From the NCBI RefSeq assembly GCF_003072125.1, contig NZ_QCYH01000010.1, forward strand, positions 1-64,000: a DNA stretch of 64,000 nucleotides, written 5' to 3'. The DNA comes from Pelagivirga sediminicola. Lineage in GTDB: Bacteria > Pseudomonadota > Alphaproteobacteria > Rhodobacterales > Rhodobacteraceae. The notes below the pieces were generated by a model. It had not been told where the DNA came from and did not search any database. It saw only the letters and a list, made by a program, of their open reading frames with translations. Shown piece by piece: positions 44,111 through 53,091 of the stretch. Position 1 is the first letter of the stretch; each line of letters begins with the position of its first letter. The translations under genes were made by a program, and so were the position numbers.

Positions 44111-44153
44111 TGGGCGGGCTGGAGCGTCCTTGAGGGCGCGAAGGCGCGCCAAG

Positions 44154-44191
44154 AAAAAAGCCTGCCAAGCATGGAGCTTGGCAGGCTTTAT
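44154..44191. terminator. Bidirectional terminator between cyclase and BI-1 genes
   Basis: A perfect 14-bp stem (AAAGCCTGCCAAGC with GCTTGGCAGGCTTT) around ATGGA. On the minus strand it ends in a run of six T, so it terminates the Bax-inhibitor gene; on the plus strand the T-run is shorter (TTTAT), so it may also end the cyclase gene. Confidence 0.93.
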
Positions 44192-44210
44192 CACGTCCGG
44201 GTTCGCAGTG

Positions 44211-44930
44211 TTACTCGCGGTTGCCCAGCAGTTGCAGAAGGAACATGAACATGTTGATGAAGTCGAGATAGAGGCGCAGCGCGCCCATGATCGCCGACTT
44301 GCCCAGCCACTCGCTGTCGCCGTGCTGTGCGTGCGCCAGGTATTCATTCTTGATCGACTGCGTGTCGTAGGCCGTGAGGCCCGCGAAGATCAGCACGCCG
44401 ATGATCGAGATGGCGAACATGATCGCGGGCGAGCCGAGGAAGATGTTGATGATCGACGCCACGATCAGGCCGATCACGCCCATGATCAGGAAACTGCCCC
44501 AGCCGGAGATGTCCTTTTTGGTGGTATAGCCCCAAAGCGACAGGCCCGCGAAGGCGATCGAGGTGGTCAGGAAGACCTGCGCGATCGAGAAATCGGTGAA
44601 GACGATGAAGATATAGCTGATCGACACGCCCATCACCGCCGCGAAGGCGTAAAAGAACAGCTGCGCGGCCGCGGCCGAAAACTTGTTGATGACGGCGCCG
44701 AAGGCAAAGACCATGATCAGCGGCGCGAACATCACGATATAGCGGGTGAAGCCGGTGAACAGCGTCTGCATCATGTAGGCGTTGTTGCCAACGGCCCAAG
44801 CGGTCAGGAACGTCAGCAGCATGCCCACGGACATGGTGCCGTAGACCTTGTTCATATGGGCGCGCAGGCCCTGGTCAATCTGGGCGGAGCGGGTCGCGCC
44901 CGCCGTCCGGATCGTTTTGTATTCAGCCAT
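44211..44930 (-). CDS. Bax inhibitor-1/YccA family membrane protein
   Basis: A 239-residue inner-membrane protein with seven hydrophobic segments. The N-terminal cytosolic segment ends before YGTMSVGMLLTFLTAWAVGN; GLTAYDTQSIK carries the conserved aspartate of the pH-sensing di-aspartyl site, and the end is LDFINMFMFLLQLLGNRE. BI-1/YetJ proteins are calcium leak channels; YccA also inhibits FtsH. Its role here is not known. It ends at the bidirectional terminator. Confidence 0.9.
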   Translation of the reverse strand: MAEYKTIRTAGATRSAQIDQGLRAHMNKVYGTMSVGMLLTFLTAWAVGNNAYMMQTLFTGFTRYIVMFAPLIMVFAFGAVINKFSAAAAQLFFYAFAAVMGVSISYIFIVFTDFSIAQVFLTTSIAFAGLSLWGYTTKKDISGWGSFLIMGVIGLIVASIINIFLGSPAIMFAISIIGVLIFAGLTAYDTQSIKNEYLAHAQHGDSEWLGKSAIMGALRLYLDFINMFMFLLQLLGNRE

Positions 44931-45058
44931 TTATCCCTCCAGGTTGATCGTGCCATGCCCCATGGCGAAGCGTTGCGACCAATATCGGGCGCGCGGGGGC
45001 GGTTTTCAAGGCTTTTCGGTCATGGATCTGTGCGGTGCGCGCCGATTGTGGCGCGCGC

Positions 45059-46018
45059 CTACATCGTCACCACGATCTTGCCGGTGGATTGGCGTGTGCG
45101 CAGCAGATCCAGCCCCTCCGTCGCGCGCTCCAGCGGATAGCTGTGGTGGGCGCGCGGCGTGATGCGCCCCTGCGCGGCCCAGTCCAGCAAGGTCGCCAGC
45201 GATCCCGTCAGCACATCGGGCGCGAAGCTCAGGTATCCGCCCCAGTAAAGGCCCATGACGGTCAGGTTCTTGACCAGCAGGTGATTGGCAGGGATCTGCG
45301 GCACGTCGCCACTGGCAAAGCCGATGGTCAGGATGCGCGCCTCGGGACGGCAGGCGCGGAAGGCGGCGGTGAATTGAGCGCCGCCGACCGGATCATAGAC
45401 CACATCGGCGCCGCCCAGATCCTTGCAGGCGGCGCGGATGTCATCGGTCTCGGCGTCGATCAGGTGATCTGCGCCCGCCGCGCGCGCGGCCTCCAGCCTG
45501 GCCGCGCCGCGGGCGCAGGCGATGACGCGCGCGCCCATGGCATGGCCGATCTCGACCGCCGTCAGGCCCACGCCGCCCGCCGCGCCCAGAACGAGCAGCG
45601 TCTCGCCCGCGCTCAGCCGCGCGCGATGGGCAAGCGCCAGGTGCGAGGTGCCGTAGGCGATCTGAAACGCGGCGGCGGCGTCAAAGCCCATGCTGTCCGG
45701 CAGGGGCAGGGCGCGCGCGGCATCGAAACATCCGTATTCGGCCAGGCCCCCATGGCCGCCATAGACCGCAACGCGCGTGCCCGGCGCCGGGCCGCTGGGG
45801 CCCGGCCCCAGCGCATCGACAATGCCCGCCACCTCCATGCCGAGGGTAAAGGGCAAGGCGGGCGTGTCCTGATAGCTGCCCTTGATCATCAGCAGATCGG
45901 CAAAGTTCAGACCGCAGGCATGGATTCGCAGCCTGAGCTGGCCGGGTCCGGGTGCCGGGACCGGCAGCGCGGTCAGGGCCGGCGCGGCACTGTGCGAGGT
46001 CAGGTGAAGGGCTTGCAT
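45059..46018 (-). CDS. NADPH:quinone oxidoreductase family protein (MDR superfamily)
   Basis: A 319-residue zinc-free medium-chain reductase. It starts MQALHLTSHSAAPALTALPV; GLNFADLLMIKGSYQ is the GroES-like domain, LVLGAAGGVGLTAVEIGHAM the NADPH motif. No zinc cysteines are present. It is the second MDR enzyme in the window besides 13392-14381, and they are only distantly alike. ATG 46018 is used; 46024 and 46090 are further starts. It stands alone, divergent from the XRE regulator gene, so a regulatory link is possible but unproven. Confidence 0.88.
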   Translation of the reverse strand: MQALHLTSHSAAPALTALPVPAPGPGQLRLRIHACGLNFADLLMIKGSYQDTPALPFTLGMEVAGIVDALGPGPSGPAPGTRVAVYGGHGGLAEYGCFDAARALPLPDSMGFDAAAAFQIAYGTSHLALAHRARLSAGETLLVLGAAGGVGLTAVEIGHAMGARVIACARGAARLEAARAAGADHLIDAETDDIRAACKDLGGADVVYDPVGGAQFTAAFRACRPEARILTIGFASGDVPQIPANHLLVKNLTVMGLYWGGYLSFAPDVLTGSLATLLDWAAQGRITPRAHHSYPLERATEGLDLLRTRQSTGKIVVTM

Positions 46019-46335
46019 CGTCATGGGTCGGCAGGGCCTTTGCGAGAGGGCGATCGGGATGCGGCGCAGAGTGCGCAGGCGGCACGGCACTTGTCAATTT
46101 ACTGCCGCGGCGCGCTCGATTCTCAGGTATTTGTCCGGCTTTTTCCCGCAAGGATTGAATAAATTCGGGCCGGGCGCCGCAAAGGGCGCATTTTTTGTTG
46201 AATAACTTCTGACCGATGTTAATGTTTGCGCTATATTTTTGCGTGTATGTATCGCGGGAACGCCGCTTTGTCTGCGCGGGACGCATAGTGCCCCGCGTAT
46301 CATGGCGCATCAGCCGCCGTTAAAAGGATTTGAAC
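46019..46335. other. Divergent intergenic region before the XRE regulator
   Basis: This 317-base gap includes an unusually A+T-rich stretch at about 46190-46260 within a G+C-rich genome. It holds a candidate promoter (46209-46237) and otherwise no frame with coding character. The promoter of the divergent reductase is presumably also here. Confidence 0.5.
46209..46237 (+). promoter_or_regulatory. Candidate sigma-70-type promoter for the XRE regulator
   Basis: CTGACC (46209-46214) as -35 and TATATT (46232-46237) as -10 with a 17-base spacer. The transcript would begin near 46244, about 90 bases before the ATG. Based on consensus match only. Confidence 0.4.
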
Positions 46336-46716
46336 ATGCCCCACCCTGTCGATGTCCATGTCGGGAAACGCATCAGGCACCGCCGGTGGCTGGCGGGAAT
46401 GACGCAGCAACAGCTTGCGGAAAGCGTCGGGATCAAGTTCCAGCAGATCCAGAAATACGAGACTGGCGCAAACCGCGTCAGCGCGTCGCGCTTGTGGGAT
46501 ATCGCGGCGGCGATGGGGGTCGATGTTGCCTTTTTCTTTGAAGGGATGCAGGCGGCGCCCTCCAGCGGCGACCAGATTGCCGCACCCAAGGGCAGCCCTG
46601 CCGATCTGCTGGGCGACAAGGAGGCGCTGGATCTGGTGCGCTCCTACTACGCGATTCCCGAGAATCAGCGTCGCCGCCTGTTCGATCTGGCCCGCGTGCT
46701 GAGCGACGTCGCCTGA
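46336..46716 (+). CDS. Helix-turn-helix transcriptional regulator, XRE family
   Basis: A 126-residue DNA-binding protein. The helix-turn-helix covers GMTQQQLAESVGIKFQQIQK then YETGANRVSASRLWDIAAAM (about residues 22-62). The pattern VGKRIRHRRWLAGMTQQQLA recalls the conserved alphaproteobacterial regulator group related to PraR and SinR-like proteins. The C-terminal half (DLLGDKEALDLVRSYYAIPE onward) is a small helical domain. ATG 46336 has AAAGG upstream. The next gene, a histidinol phosphatase, starts 29 bases after the stop. Targets are unknown. Confidence 0.9.
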   Translation: MPHPVDVHVGKRIRHRRWLAGMTQQQLAESVGIKFQQIQKYETGANRVSASRLWDIAAAMGVDVAFFFEGMQAAPSSGDQIAAPKGSPADLLGDKEALDLVRSYYAIPENQRRRLFDLARVLSDVA

Positions 46717-46745
46717 CAGCGATTCAGGCGCGGCGCGAGGCTGCC

Positions 46746-47627
46746 ATGCGAGGGCAGATTGCCGTGACATCCGATGACATCATTTGCAGCGCGCTGCGCT
46801 CGCAGGATCGGACCGATCCGGCGGAGGCGGCGCGCATCATCCATATCGCACATCGTCTGGCCGATGCCGCGCGCGTGGCGATTCTGCCACATTTCCGTAC
46901 CGGCACCTTGAGCGCCGAGAACAAGTTCGCCGCGGGCGCCACCAGCGAAGGGCAGTTCGATCCCGTCACCGCCGCCGACCACGCCGCGGAGCGCGCGATG
47001 CGCGACATTCTGGCCAAGGAACGCCCGCAAGACGCCATTCTGGGCGAGGAATTCGGCAAAAGCGACGGCACCAGCGGTCTGACCTGGGTGCTGGACCCCA
47101 TCGACGGCACGCGCGGTTTCATCGCGGGCACGCCCACCTGGGGGGTGTTGATCGCGGCGATGGACGCGCAGGGCGCCGTTTATGGCCTGATCGATCAGCC
47201 CTATATCGGCGAGCGGTTCGAGGGCGGGCTGGGCCGCGCCTGCATGACCGGTCCGCATGGCACGCGCGCCCTTGCCGCCTGCGGCGACCGCGCGCTTGAC
47301 GCGGCAACTGTGATGACGACCTTTCCGGCGGTCGGGACGGCGGCGGAGGGCGCGGCCTTTGCCGAGATCGCGGCGCGTGCGCGGATCGTAAGATATGGCT
47401 GTGACTGCTATGCCTACGCGCTTCTCGCGCTGGGGCAGGTCGATCTGGTGATCGAGGCGGGGCTGAACGCCTATGACATCTGCGCGCCCATCGCCGTGAT
47501 CGAGGCGGCGGGCGGCATCGTCACCAATTGGCAGGGCGGCCCCGCTGTGGATGGCGGCCGCGTGGTGGCCGCCGCGGGGCGGGTGCAGCATGACGCCGCG
47601 CTGAAGGTGCTCTCGCAAGTGCGCTGA
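46746..47627 (+). CDS. hisN: Inositol monophosphatase family, histidinol-phosphatase-like
   Basis: A 293-residue magnesium-dependent phosphatase of the inositol monophosphatase fold. Metal sites: GEEFG and WVLDPIDGTRGFIAG, with GLNAYDICAPIAVIEAAGG as the C-terminal substrate site. The order of residues matches the HisN type of histidinol-phosphate phosphatase, the penultimate histidine step. It may instead hydrolyse inositol phosphates or fructose bisphosphate. It is 29 bases after the XRE regulator and on the same strand. Start ATG 46746; GTG 46764 is possible. Confidence 0.85.
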   Translation: MRGQIAVTSDDIICSALRSQDRTDPAEAARIIHIAHRLADAARVAILPHFRTGTLSAENKFAAGATSEGQFDPVTAADHAAERAMRDILAKERPQDAILGEEFGKSDGTSGLTWVLDPIDGTRGFIAGTPTWGVLIAAMDAQGAVYGLIDQPYIGERFEGGLGRACMTGPHGTRALAACGDRALDAATVMTTFPAVGTAAEGAAFAEIAARARIVRYGCDCYAYALLALGQVDLVIEAGLNAYDICAPIAVIEAAGGIVTNWQGGPAVDGGRVVAAAGRVQHDAALKVLSQVR

Positions 47628-47742
47628 GGCGCCCGTGCATCGGTGCGCGGCCAAATGCGCCGCAAGCCGCGATTGCACTGGCTGCTGGGCAGCCCGACCG
47701 CTACGCTTCGCCTGCTTTTCTGCCGATGACGGAGACCTGATC

Positions 47743-48177
47743 ATGCGCCGACTGCTCGCTTCTTGCCTTGGCCTTTGCCTGATGGCTGCACCTGCCCTTG
47801 CCGAGGATTTGGGCGGCGCGGCGCAGGCGCAGGTCAATACCTTGCGCGCAGATGCGGGGCTGGGGCCGCTTTCGACCAGTGCCGCGTTGTCGCGCGCGGC
47901 GGCAGGCCACGCGCAAGACATGGTTCAGAACGGGTTTTTCAGCCATACCGGCTCGGACGGGTCGGGGATCGGGGACCGCGCCCGCGCGGCGGGCTACGGG
48001 TTTTGCTTCATCGCCGAGAACATTGCGCAAGGCCAGCCTGGCATTGACGCGGTGATGAGCGGCTGGATGAACTCGACCGGCCACCGGCGCAATATCCTGA
48101 GCGAGGGCGCCCGCGAATTCGCGCTGGTGCGTGAGCGCGATACCTGGGTGATGATGCTGGGCCGTCCGGGCTGCTGA
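47743..48177 (+). CDS. CAP domain (SCP/PR1) secreted protein
   Basis: A 144-residue secreted protein. Signal peptide MRRLLASCLGLCLMAAPALA then a CAP/SCP domain: LSRAAAGHAQDMVQNGFFSH, CFIAENIAQGQ and SGWMNSTGHRRNILSEGARE. The histidines and glutamates of the CAP cleft are present. A second Cys (GRPGC) ends the protein and could pair with the first. ATG 47743 starts the signal peptide; the upstream open frame is not signal-like. Function of bacterial CAP proteins is largely unknown. Confidence 0.88.
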   Translation: MRRLLASCLGLCLMAAPALAEDLGGAAQAQVNTLRADAGLGPLSTSAALSRAAAGHAQDMVQNGFFSHTGSDGSGIGDRARAAGYGFCFIAENIAQGQPGIDAVMSGWMNSTGHRRNILSEGAREFALVRERDTWVMMLGRPGC

Positions 48178-48208
48178 GCGTGCTGTCCGATATGGCCAGC
48201 TAACCGCA

Positions 48209-48463
48209 TCAGCCGCCAAAAAATTTCGGTTTGAGACGCAAAAGCGTCTCGCAGATCTGCGATGTCAGCCCTTGCGCCAGACCGAGCGCCTCCTGATGCG
48301 CGCCGTATCCTGTTGCGACCGCCGCCTCGATGGTGGCCGATTGCACCAATGCGGCGACAAGATGCGGGTTTTGCGCGGCATAATCGGGCCCGAACTCGGC
48401 CTCGATGGCGGCGATCGCGGCGCGCAGATGACGGGCGGCTGCAGGGCGGGTCTGGTTGGACAT
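48209..48463 (-). CDS. Hypothetical protein (84 residues)
   Basis: A small soluble helical protein, MSNQTRPAAARHLRAAIAAI to KPKFFGG. It has no signal peptide, membrane helix or known motif. CAGGAG lies about ten bases before the ATG, and codon use is normal for the genome, so it is likely real. It lies between the CAP gene and mgtE on the opposite strand. I do not recognise the family. Confidence 0.55.
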   Translation of the reverse strand: MSNQTRPAAARHLRAAIAAIEAEFGPDYAAQNPHLVAALVQSATIEAAVATGYGAHQEALGLAQGLTSQICETLLRLKPKFFGG

Positions 48464-48642
48464 GAGGGCAATTCTCCTGATGTGGCGTCCTGCCGGAACC
48501 TAAGGCGCTTGGCCCCGATTCCGAGTCTGGCGCCGATGCGGCGGGGATGCTCACCGTTTTTTCAGCGCCGCGCGCAGGGTCGCACGTTGTTTTTCGCATG
48601 CTCATTGCGTAAAGCTGCGCAACACGCCATCGGGAGCGACAG

Positions 48643-50043
48643 ATGAACGATCACGATCAGACACCGGACGCTCCTGCCCCCGAGGACGAGCGCGAGGGCG
48701 CCTACGATCTGGGCCGCCAGGCGGTGGCGCGGATCATCAATGCCGTCGACAATGACGACCGCGCCGCGCTGATCGCCGAGCTGGAGCCGCTGCACCCCGC
48801 CGACATCGCCGATTTGCTGGAGCAGATCGACGCCTTCGACCGGCGGCGCCTGATCGAGCTTTATGGCGACGAATTCGACGGCGATATCCTGTCCGAGCTG
48901 GAGGATTCGATCCGCGAGGAGGTGCTGCGCTACCTCAACCCCGAGGTTCTGGCCGATGCGGTGCGCGAGCTGGATAGCGACGATGTGGTCGACCTGATCG
49001 AGGATCTGGAAGATCACGAGCAGGATGCCATTCTGGAAGTGTTGGAAGACAGCGACCGGATCGCGGTGCGCCAGTCGCTGACATATCCCGAATACTCGGC
49101 CGGGCGCCTGATGCAGCGCGAATTCGTCATGGCGCCCGAGCATTGGAACGTCGGCGAAGCGATTGATTTCATGCGCAATCAGCAGGAGCTGCCCGAGCAA
49201 TTCTATCACATCATGCTGGTCGATCCCAAACTGCATCCCGTGGGGAATGTCACGCTGGGCAAGCTGATGTCATCGCGCCGCGAGGTCATGCTGAGCAGTC
49301 TGGTGGAGGACACGTTTCACGTCATACCGGTGACGCAGGACGAAGGCGACGTTGCCTATGCGTTCAACCAGTATCATCTGATTTCGGCGCCCGTCGTGGA
49401 CGAGAACGAGCGCCTTGTCGGCGTCATTACCATCGATGACGCCATGGCCGTTCTGGACGACGAGCATGAGGAGGACATGCTGCGCCTCGCGGGTGTGGAC
49501 GAGGAAAGCTCGCTGTCGGACTCGGTCGGCGCGACCGCGCGACGGCGGCTGCCATGGCTGGTGGTGAACCTTGTCACCGCGAACCTCGCCGCGCTGGTGA
49601 TCTCGCGATTCGAGGCGACGATCGCGCAATTCGTCGCGCTGGCGGTGCTCATGCCCATTGTCGCCTCGATGGGCGGCAACGCGGGCACGCAGGTGCTGAC
49701 CGTGGCGGTGCGGGCGCTGGCGGCGCGCGATCTGACCGGCTCGAACGCGGTGCGCGTCGTGCGGCGCGAGGCGCTGGTCGGGCTGCTGAACGGCGGTGTC
49801 TTTGCCGTGCTGATGGGGGGCATGGGCTATGTCTGGTTCGGCTCGCCGGTGCTGGGCTATGTGATCGCGGCGGCGATGGTGATCAACCTGACGGTGGCCG
49901 GGCTGGCCGGCACGCTGGTGCCACTTACGCTGGACCGGTTCGGGATCGACCCGGCGCTGGCCTCGGGCACCTTCGTGACCACGCTGACGGACGTGATCGG
50001 GTTCCTGTCCTTTCTGGGCCTTGCCACGATCTTCCTGCTATGA
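48643..50043 (+). CDS. mgtE: Magnesium transporter MgtE
   Basis: Magnesium channel of 466 residues. N-terminal superhelical domain (HPADIADLLEQIDAFDRRRL), then a CBS pair near 150-270 that senses cytosolic magnesium (ILVDP-type strands HIMLVDPKLHPVGNVTLGKL; VTIDDAMAVLDDE), then five membrane helices. The pore motif MPIVASMGGNAGTQ and the last helix are intact. It overlaps the cyclo-ligase gene by ATGA at 50040. Confidence 0.95.
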   Translation: MNDHDQTPDAPAPEDEREGAYDLGRQAVARIINAVDNDDRAALIAELEPLHPADIADLLEQIDAFDRRRLIELYGDEFDGDILSELEDSIREEVLRYLNPEVLADAVRELDSDDVVDLIEDLEDHEQDAILEVLEDSDRIAVRQSLTYPEYSAGRLMQREFVMAPEHWNVGEAIDFMRNQQELPEQFYHIMLVDPKLHPVGNVTLGKLMSSRREVMLSSLVEDTFHVIPVTQDEGDVAYAFNQYHLISAPVVDENERLVGVITIDDAMAVLDDEHEEDMLRLAGVDEESSLSDSVGATARRRLPWLVVNLVTANLAALVISRFEATIAQFVALAVLMPIVASMGGNAGTQVLTVAVRALAARDLTGSNAVRVVRREALVGLLNGGVFAVLMGGMGYVWFGSPVLGYVIAAAMVINLTVAGLAGTLVPLTLDRFGIDPALASGTFVTTLTDVIGFLSFLGLATIFLL

Positions 50044-50606
50044 GCGATCTGGCGCAGATCAAGGCCGCCGCCCGCAAGGCGGCGTTTGCCCGGCGCAAGG
50101 CGGCGCATGAGGCGTGCCGCGGCGCCGCGGCGGGGCGCCTGAGCGAGGTTCTGGCCGGGTATCGCGGCGCGCCTTTGGCGGGCTACATGCCGATCCGGAC
50201 CGAGATCGATCCGCTGCCCGCGATGCAAGAGGCGGCGGCGAATGGCCCGGTCTGCGTGCCAGTGATCGTGGGCGAGGGGCAGGCGCTGAAATTCTCGCGC
50301 TGGTGGCCGGGCGGCGCGATGAAGGACGGCCCGTTCGGCGCGCGTATCCCGCAGCTTGATGATTTCATCACGCCGGAAATCCTGATCGTGCCGCTGGTGG
50401 CGTTCGATCGCGCGGGCGGGCGGCTGGGCTACGGCGGGGGCTTTTACGACCGCACGCTGGAGGGGCTGCGCAAGGCGGGCGGCGCGCTGGCCATCGGCTT
50501 TGCCTACGGCGCGCAAGAGGCGGCGGAGCTGCCGCTGGAGCCGACCGATCAGCCGCTGGACATGATCGTGACCGAGGCCGACGTGATCGAGTTCGGGCGC
50601 GCCTGA
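50040..50606 (+). CDS. 5-formyltetrahydrofolate cyclo-ligase
   Basis: Converts 5-formyl-THF to 5,10-methenyl-THF using ATP; 188 residues. Key motifs: AARKAAFARRKAAH at the N-terminus, YMPIRTEIDPLP, and the C-terminal LVAFDRAGGRLGYGGGFYDR, which is the ATP/folate loop. It is translated with mgtE by overlap. A clear hairpin with repeat copy 4 follows. The same gene is known as fthC, fau or ygfA in various genomes. Confidence 0.94.
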   Translation: MSDLAQIKAAARKAAFARRKAAHEACRGAAAGRLSEVLAGYRGAPLAGYMPIRTEIDPLPAMQEAAANGPVCVPVIVGEGQALKFSRWWPGGAMKDGPFGARIPQLDDFITPEILIVPLVAFDRAGGRLGYGGGFYDRTLEGLRKAGGALAIGFAYGAQEAAELPLEPTDQPLDMIVTEADVIEFGRA

Positions 50607-50618
50607 TCTGTTGCTGCG

Positions 50619-50649
50619 CCCGGCGCAGAAGGTTGCGCCGGGAGTATTT
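50619..50649 (+). terminator. Hairpin terminator of the mgtE operon
   Basis: A perfect 9-bp stem (CCCGGCGCA with TGCGCCGGG) and loop GAAGGT, then AGTATTTTT, a U-rich tail. The tail belongs to repeat copy 4. It is 12 bases after the cyclo-ligase stop. Confidence 0.75.
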
Positions 50650-50663
50650 TTGCCAAGATGAAG
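50641..50663 (+). repeat. Gene-end repeat, copy 4
   Basis: Contains GGAG then the core TATTTTTGCCAAGATGAAG, preceded by a hairpin. It lies between the cyclo-ligase gene and the convergent tyrS stop. Confidence 0.88.
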
Positions 50664-50676
50664 CGGCGTGCCGCGC

Positions 50677-51927
50677 TTATCCCAGACGGATGAGCGCGTG
50701 GCGTTTCTTGCCCGCGCTCAGCTTGATCGGCTGGGCGAGGGCGGCGGCGTCGATCATCAGGCCGGCATCGGACAGCGGCGCATCGTCGAGCCGCGCGCCG
50801 TTCTCCGCGATCAGGCGTTTGGCATCCTTGCCGGATTTGGCAAGGCCCGCGCGCACGATGAGCTGCACGATCGAGATGCCATCGGCCACTTCGGACGGCT
50901 CCAGCGTCAGGGTGGGCAGATCGTCGCCGACGCCGCCCTTCTCGAACACCTCTCGCGCGGTGGCCTCGGCAGCCTCGGCCGCCTCAGCGCCGTGCAGCAG
51001 GCTGGTCACCTCGTTCGCCAGGATGATCTTGGCCTCGTTGATTTCCGCGCCGCCAAGCGCGCCGAGCCGCTCGCACTCCTCCAGCGGCAGTTCGGTATAG
51101 AGCTTGAGGAAACGCCCGGTATCGGCATCGGTCGTGTTGCGCCAGAATTGCCAGAACGTGTAGGGGCTGCACATCTCGCCATTCAGCCAGATCGCACCAT
51201 CGGCGGATTTGCCCATCTTGCGCCCGTCCGAGGTGGTCAGCAGCGGCGAAGTCAGGCCAAAGACCTGGCCGTCGATCACGCGGCGCGTCAGGTCGATGCC
51301 GTTGACGATATTGCCCCATTGGTCCGAGCCGCCCATCTGCAATGCGCAGCCATAACGGCGGTTCAGCTCCAGAAAATCATAGGCTTGCAGGATCATGTAG
51401 TTGAATTCGAGGAAGCTCAGAGATTGCTCGCGGTCGAGGCGCGATTTCACCGATTCAAACGACAGCATCCGGTTGACCGAAAAATGCCGCCCGATGTCGC
51501 GCAGGAAATCGAGGTAGTTCAGCCCGTCCAGCCATTCGGCGTTGTTGACCATCATCGCATCACGCGCGCCATCGCCATAGGTCAGGTATTGCGCAAAGAC
51601 CTGCTGCATCCCGTCGATATTCTCGTCGATCACCTGCGGCGTCAGCAAGGGCCGCTCGTCGCTGCGAAAGCTGGGATCGCCCACCTTGGTGGTGCCGCCG
51701 CCCATCAGGGTGATCGGCTTGTGCCCGGTCTTTTGCAGCCAGCGCAGCATCATGATGTTCAGCAGATGGCCGATATGCAGCGATTTGGCGGTCGCGTCAT
51801 AGCCGATATAGGTGGGCACCACGCCCGCCATCATCGCATCGTCCAGCCCCTGCAGGTCGGTGCAGTCGGCCAGATAGCCGCGCGATATCATCACGTTCAG
51901 GAATTCGGATTTCGGATGATAGGTCAT
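50677..51927 (-). CDS. tyrS: Tyrosyl-tRNA synthetase
   Basis: Charges tRNA-Tyr; 416 residues, class Ic synthetase. HIGH motif at residues 51-54 ([11 protein letters not shown]) and the KMSKS-like KMGKS in [12 protein letters not shown]. The C-terminal S4 domain ([20 protein letters not shown]) binds the tRNA. ATG 51927 ([13 protein letters not shown]) is the family start; the longer frame to 51972 adds 15 non-matching residues. It diverges from anmK with 63 bases between. Confidence 0.96.
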   Translation of the reverse strand: MTYHPKSEFLNVMISRGYLADCTDLQGLDDAMMAGVVPTYIGYDATAKSLHIGHLLNIMMLRWLQKTGHKPITLMGGGTTKVGDPSFRSDERPLLTPQVIDENIDGMQQVFAQYLTYGDGARDAMMVNNAEWLDGLNYLDFLRDIGRHFSVNRMLSFESVKSRLDREQSLSFLEFNYMILQAYDFLELNRRYGCALQMGGSDQWGNIVNGIDLTRRVIDGQVFGLTSPLLTTSDGRKMGKSADGAIWLNGEMCSPYTFWQFWRNTTDADTGRFLKLYTELPLEECERLGALGGAEINEAKIILANEVTSLLHGAEAAEAAEATAREVFEKGGVGDDLPTLTLEPSEVADGISIVQLIVRAGLAKSGKDAKRLIAENGARLDDAPLSDAGLMIDAAALAQPIKLSAGKKRHALIRLG

Positions 51928-51990
51928 GGTGCTTGTCCCGGTCTGGTTTGCGCGGCATGTATAGGGGCGCATCAGGCAAAGGAAAAGGCC

Positions 51991-53091
51991 ATGTTGAAGG
52001 CAGGGCGGTTATGGGCCTTGGGGGCGATGTCGGGCACGTCACTGGACGGGGTCGATGCGGCGATGATCGACACCGACGGCGAGGCGATTTACGGCTTTGG
52101 CGCCAGCCGCTACCGGCCCTATTCGGCCGGGGAGCAGGCGGTTCTGGCCGCCGCGCTGGGGCGCTGGCCGGGGGATGATCTGGACGCGGCGGCGCGCGTT
52201 GTCATGCAGGCGCATATCGAGGCGTTGAGCGGTTTTGACGCGGCGCAGCTGGTCGGCTTTCACGGCCAGACCCTCGCGCATGAGCCGCAGGGGCGCGGCA
52301 CGCATCAGCTGGGCGATGGGGCGGCCTTGGCCGAGGCGCTGGGTGTGCCCGTGGTCTGGAATTTCCGCAGCGCCGATGTGCGGCTGGGCGGGCAGGGCGC
52401 GCCGCTGGCGCCGTTCTTTCACTTTGCCTGCGCAAAATATATCGGGGCGGATGTGCCTGTCGCGTTTCTCAATCTGGGCGGCGTGGGCAATCTGACCTGG
52501 GTCGATCCCGGCGCGCGGCGTCCCGAAGATGATGGGGCGCTGATCGCGTTTGACACCGGCCCGGCCAATGCGCCGATCAATGATCTGATGATGGCGCGCC
52601 GGGGCGTGCCCTATGACGAGGGCGGCAGGCTGGCGCGCGGCGGCACCGTGGCCGAGGGCGCGCTTGAGATGTTTCTGGACGAGGCCTATTTTCTGAAGAT
52701 GCCGCCGAAATCGCTGGACCGCGACGCCTTCGCCGACATGATCGGGCTGGTAGGGGAGTTGAGCGATGCGGATGCCGCCGCAACCCTTACCGCCATGTCC
52801 GCCGCCGGTGTGTTGCGCGGTATGGAGCATTGTCCGGCCCCGCCCGCGCGCCTTCTGGTGACTGGCGGCGGGCGGCATAATCCGGTGATGATGGACATGC
52901 TGCGCGCCGCGCTCGATTGCGAGGTGGCGCCGGTCGAGGATGTGGGCCTCGATGGCGACATGCTGGAGGCGCAGGCATTCGGCTATCTGGCGGTGCGCGT
53001 GGCGCGGGGGCTGCCCACCTCTTGCGCCAGCACGACGGGCGTGCGCGCGGCGGTGTCGGGCGGCACGCTCAGCCGGCCGGGGGGCGGCTGA
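51991..53091 (+). CDS. anmK: Anhydro-N-acetylmuramic acid kinase
   Basis: Phosphorylates 1,6-anhydro-MurNAc to MurNAc-6-P in peptidoglycan recycling; 366 residues. ASKHA/hexokinase-like fold: [17 protein letters not shown] at the start, [11 protein letters not shown], and [16 protein letters not shown] with [13 protein letters not shown]. The last part has [17 protein letters not shown] and the end [18 protein letters not shown]. It overlaps the next gene by one base (TGATG). The gene pairs with the amidase at 41603-42319 in recycling. Confidence 0.95.
   Translation: MLKAGRLWALGAMSGTSLDGVDAAMIDTDGEAIYGFGASRYRPYSAGEQAVLAAALGRWPGDDLDAAARVVMQAHIEALSGFDAAQLVGFHGQTLAHEPQGRGTHQLGDGAALAEALGVPVVWNFRSADVRLGGQGAPLAPFFHFACAKYIGADVPVAFLNLGGVGNLTWVDPGARRPEDDGALIAFDTGPANAPINDLMMARRGVPYDEGGRLARGGTVAEGALEMFLDEAYFLKMPPKSLDRDAFADMIGLVGELSDADAAATLTAMSAAGVLRGMEHCPAPPARLLVTGGGRHNPVMMDMLRAALDCEVAPVEDVGLDGDMLEAQAFGYLAVRVARGLPTSCASTTGVRAAVSGGTLSRPGGG

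Noticed and set aside
48233..48250. GAGACGC/GCGTCTC hairpin with loop AAAA near the CAP gene end
   Set aside because: It lies inside the coding region of the small minus-strand gene, and the nearby T-run is not adjacent to the stem on the plus strand.
50668..51990. Long plus-strand frame running into anmK
   Set aside because: The first 441 codons overlap tyrS on the other strand; AnmK begins at 51991.
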